DNA of 25,797 nt, from assembly GCA_041497995.1 (NCBI GenBank), contig JBGQHM010000055.1, positions 1-25,797 of the forward strand. Reading direction: 5' to 3'. The translations under genes and the position numbers were made by a program. The stretch comes from DATKMS01 sp041497995 (GTDB lineage: Bacteria > Desulfobacterota > Binatia > HRBIN30). Shown here in pieces: positions 22,177-25,797 of this stretch; the stretch's first letter is position 1, and every line of letters starts with the position of its first letter. The notes under the pieces are model-generated. The model had not been told where the DNA came from and did no database searches. It worked only from the letters and a program-made list of their open reading frames with translations.

Positions 22177-22458
22177 ATGCGATTCAGTGAAGGGCGCCAG
22201 TCGTATCTGGCCCATTTGATCGTCACCAAGCTGCGCGAAGAAGGCTTGGCCGACGTCGAGAACGACCGGCTCGTGCTGATGGAAATCAAGCGTGTCTTGG
22301 AAGGAGACCACGTCGCCGACGATCGCATCGATCTCGCCGTGCGGCGCAAGATCGCTACGCTCTCGCGCAACGTCCCGCCCGGCAGCCGTGAGTGGGAAGT
22401 CCTGTACCGGCAGTACTACGAGGAAGAAAGGCGCAAGCTCAAACCCGGCGGTGCTTGA
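22177..22458 (+). CDS. DUF507 family protein (second of a tandem pair)
   Basis: A 93-residue DUF507 protein, divergent paralogue of the preceding one: FSEGRQSYLAHLIVTKLREEGLADVENDRLVLMEIKRVL opens like its neighbour, and it ends REWEVLYRQYYEEERRKLK. It starts 2 bases after the previous stop, so the pair is cotranscribed and probably forms a hetero-oligomer. No separate ribosome site is strong; translation is probably coupled. The TGA stop is embedded in a TTGACA box that likely belongs to the groES promoter. Confidence 0.85.
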   Translation: MRFSEGRQSYLAHLIVTKLREEGLADVENDRLVLMEIKRVLEGDHVADDRIDLAVRRKIATLSRNVPPGSREWEVLYRQYYEEERRKLKPGGA

Positions 22459-22482
22459 CAATTGGCTGCCAGAGGTTAAGTT
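22455..22482 (+). promoter_or_regulatory. Candidate promoter of groES-groEL
   Basis: TTGACA (22455-22460, overlapping the upstream stop codon) and TAAGTT (22477-22482) are 16 bases apart. The -35 is a perfect match, the -10 weak. The leader would be about 108 bases. No sigma-32-like box (CCCCAT) or CIRCE element was found. Confidence 0.45.
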
Positions 22483-22513
22483 TCCGGCGCAGCTCACAGT
22501 GTTCGGCGGCGCC

Positions 22514-22534
22514 CGCGACGGAAAATCCGACGCG
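22514..22534. promoter_or_regulatory. 21-bp imperfect palindrome in the groES leader
   Basis: CGCGACGGA-AAA-TCCGACGCG pairs at 8 of 9 positions. It lies between the predicted promoter and the groES start, in the place where HrcA-type control sites usually lie, but its sequence is not CIRCE. Confidence 0.45.
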
Positions 22535-22596
22535 CGGTGCTCCCGGCATAATTCACGACAGCTGATCGGAGTACGGGGTCAAAGGGAGGAAACGGC

Positions 22597-22887
22597 ATGA
22601 AGATTCGACCATTGCAAGATCGCGTCATCGTTAAGCGCATCGCCGAAGAAGAGAAGACCAAGGGCGGTATCATCATCCCCGACACGGCAAAAGAGAAGCC
22701 GCAGGAGGGCAAGATCGTCGCGGTGGGTAAAGGGAAAGCCAACGACGACGGCAAGGTCGTCCCGCTCGACGTCAAGGTCGGTGACAAGATTCTCTTCGGC
22801 AAGTACTCGGGCAGCGAGATCAAACTCAACGGCGAAGAACACCTCATCATGCGCGAGGAAGACATCCTCGGCGTGGTCGAGGGCTAG
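22597..22887 (+). CDS. groES: Co-chaperonin GroES (Cpn10)
   Basis: A 96-residue GroES that forms the heptameric lid of the GroEL folding chamber. The family core is clear: MKIRPLQDRVIVKRIAEEEKT, GGIIIPDTAKEKP (mobile loop, residues about 23-36), VKVGDKILFGKYSG and HLIMREEDILGV. GGAGGA (22585-22590) supports ATG 22597. It is followed after 42 bases by groEL, with which it forms the usual bicistronic operon. A long leader with a palindrome and no CIRCE element precedes it. Confidence 0.98.
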   Translation: MKIRPLQDRVIVKRIAEEEKTKGGIIIPDTAKEKPQEGKIVAVGKGKANDDGKVVPLDVKVGDKILFGKYSGSEIKLNGEEHLIMREEDILGVVEG

Positions 22888-22929
22888 GCGTCGCACCGCA
22901 CCACTGACACACGAAGGAGGAACCCCACC

Positions 22930-24576
<1,647 letters not shown>

Positions 24577-24600
24577 GTCGTTTCATCGGTTCGTTCTCCG

Positions 24601-24638
24601 AAGGCCCCGCGTGCGTTGCACGCGGGGCCTTCGTGTTT
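24601..24638 (+). terminator. Rho-independent terminator after groEL
   Basis: A 14-bp perfect stem AAGGCCCCGCGTGC/GCACGCGGGGCCTT (24601-24614 with 24618-24631) with a GTT loop, followed by CGTGTTT. Located 25 bases after the groEL stop. Confidence 0.9.
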
Positions 24639-24718
24639 CTGGCTTGGGACTACTGCCTCTTTCCTCGCAGCGTCCAGTTCCGATAGTATCAGCGCCTCGC
24701 AGAGAGGGAGAGCGTTGC

Positions 24719-25797
24719 ATGCCGGGACCACTCGAGGGAATTCGCGTCGTCGAAATGGGCTTCTGGGTTGCCGGCCCGGGCGCGGCCGGCGTGATGGCGG
24801 ACTGGGGTGCCGACGTCATCAAGATCGAGCCGCCTGATGGCGACCCGTTCCGCGGCATGTTCATGAATGCCGCCGGTCTCGATGTACCGTTCAATCCGCC
24901 CTTTGAGCTCGACAATCGCGGCAAGCGCAGCATCGGTTTGAACCTCCAGCACACCGACGGCCGCGCCGTTGCGCACCGTCTCCTGCGCGATGCCGATGTC
25001 TTCGTCTCCAATCTCCGCCAGCCCGCTTTGCGCAAGGTCGGTCTGAGCTACGACGACGTGCGCACGATCAATCCGCGCTTGGTGTACTGCCATGTTAGTG
25101 GGTACGGGCTGGATGGTGATGACTGCGACCGCCCCGCCTACGACATCGGCGCGTTCTGGTCGCGCGCCGGGATCGCTGCGTCTCTTGTGCCCATCGGCAG
25201 CGAGCCGCCGCAGCAACGCGGTGGCATGGGCGATCACACTACGGCGCTCTCTGCCGTGGGTGCGATATGCGCGGCGCTCCTCGCACGCCAGCGCACGGGC
25301 GCAGGGCAACTGGTGTCGACGTCACTGCTGCGCACCGGCATGTACGTGCTCGGCTGGGACATGAACATCCTCCTGCGTTACGGCAAGGTCGCCCCGCCGT
25401 ACACGCGCTTCGACGTGCCGAACCCGGTCGTGAATAGCTACAAGGCCGGTGACGGCAAATGGTTCTGGTTGCTCGGTCTGCAAGGCGACCGGCACTGGCC
25501 CGACCTGGTGCGTGCGGTCAGCCGGCCCGACCTGCTGGACGATCCACGCTTCCGCAACATCAAGGCACGGCGCGAGAACGCTCCCGTTTTGGTCCCGATC
25601 CTGGACACCATCTTCGCGTCGAAGCCGTTCAGTGAGTGGACCGCGATCTTCGACCGAGAAAACGTGTGGTGGGCACCGGTGCAAACGCCCGACGAGGTGG
25701 TTGCCGATCCGCAGGTGCGCGCCGCCGGAGGTATTGTTCGTGCGCCCGTCGCCGACGGCGATGCAGACATGGTCGCGAGCCCCGCCGACTTTCTCGG
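24719..25797 (+). CDS. CaiB/BaiF-type family III CoA transferase (3' partial)
   Basis: The frame is open from ATG 24719 to the window edge (359 complete codons). GGGAG (24706-24710) eight bases upstream supports the start. Family III CoA transferases move CoA between carboxylic acids (for example succinyl- or formyl-CoA to another acid). Visible features: PLEGIRVVEMGFWVAGPGAAGVMADWGADVIKIEPPDGDP in the family order (residues about 3-45), RGKRSIGLNLQ, YDDVRTINPRLVYCHVSGYG, the aspartate in GMGDHTTA (expected catalytic position), and TGAGQLVSTSL, where relatives usually have VDVSL. Full family length is about 400, so some 40 residues are missing. Substrate is unknown. Confidence 0.93.
   Translation, partial: MPGPLEGIRVVEMGFWVAGPGAAGVMADWGADVIKIEPPDGDPFRGMFMNAAGLDVPFNPPFELDNRGKRSIGLNLQHTDGRAVAHRLLRDADVFVSNLRQPALRKVGLSYDDVRTINPRLVYCHVSGYGLDGDDCDRPAYDIGAFWSRAGIAASLVPIGSEPPQQRGGMGDHTTALSAVGAICAALLARQRTGAGQLVSTSLLRTGMYVLGWDMNILLRYGKVAPPYTRFDVPNPVVNSYKAGDGKWFWLLGLQGDRHWPDLVRAVSRPDLLDDPRFRNIKARRENAPVLVPILDTIFASKPFSEWTAIFDRENVWWAPVQTPDEVVADPQVRAAGGIVRAPVADGDADMVASPADFL

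Noticed and set aside
22459..22596. CIRCE element (TTAGCACTC-N9-GAGTGCTAA) upstream of groES.
   Set aside because: Neither half-site is present on either strand.

Overview
The window is about 25.8 kb of high-GC DNA from a Gram-negative bacterium. It carries LPS-transport genes (lptC-lptA-lptB), sigma-54 with nitrogen-PTS proteins, secreted cysteine-rich proteins with TP-rich linkers, a MoeA-periplasmic-binding-domain fusion, a luciferase-like flavin oxidoreductase and a CaiB-type CoA transferase. Together these suggest an environmental deltaproteobacterium-like lineage (Binatota, Myxococcota or Desulfobacterota would all fit). That placement is inference from gene content, not from a marker tree. 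There are no rRNA or tRNA genes, IS elements, phage genes or CRISPR arrays; the region reads as ordinary chromosome.

Layout. (a) 1-2312, plus: the 3' part of a GlpA-like FAD dehydrogenase with a BFD-type [2Fe-2S] domain, overlapping a GlpB/HcnB-like FAD protein by 4 bases. (b) 2299-4911: a small exported protein with two Cys-rich GLG1-type repeats (minus), divergent from a MoeA-PBP fusion (plus). (c) 5023-6061, plus: a TetR regulator overlapping an NTF2-fold protein. (d) 6170-8952, minus: metK, a strong terminator, then a solitary fused malonate-decarboxylase beta/gamma-type protein. (e) 9069-13916, minus: lptC-lptA-lptB-rpoN-hpf-ptsN-ptsH, one tight operon linking LPS export, sigma-54, ribosome hibernation and nitrogen-PTS; hprK and rapZ, often found here in related bacteria, are absent. 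(f) 14080-17821, plus: a PhaR-type regulator, an LLM flavin oxidoreductase, a soluble hybrid histidine kinase and a FixJ-type regulator, largely translationally coupled. (g) 17832-19413, minus: a REC-kinase hybrid and a stand-alone receiver, preceded by what looks like the last fragment of a lost kinase. (h) 19653-21718, minus: a conserved hypothetical protein coupled to a large secreted Cys-rich protein. (i) 21899-24576, plus: two tandem DUF507 genes, then groES-groEL with a strong terminator. (j) 24719 to the right edge, plus: a family III CoA transferase, cut by the window end.

I do not see a clear new defence or mobile system. The points most worth a second look are the orphan fused decarboxylase, the kinase remnant upstream of a receiver, the predicted leaderless promoter of the DUF507 pair, the secreted Cys-rich protein with its coupled partner, the in-frame tandem duplication in a Rossmann fold, and several inverted repeats in regulatory gaps (ptsN-ptsH, upstream of groES, and between the Cys-rich protein and DUF507).
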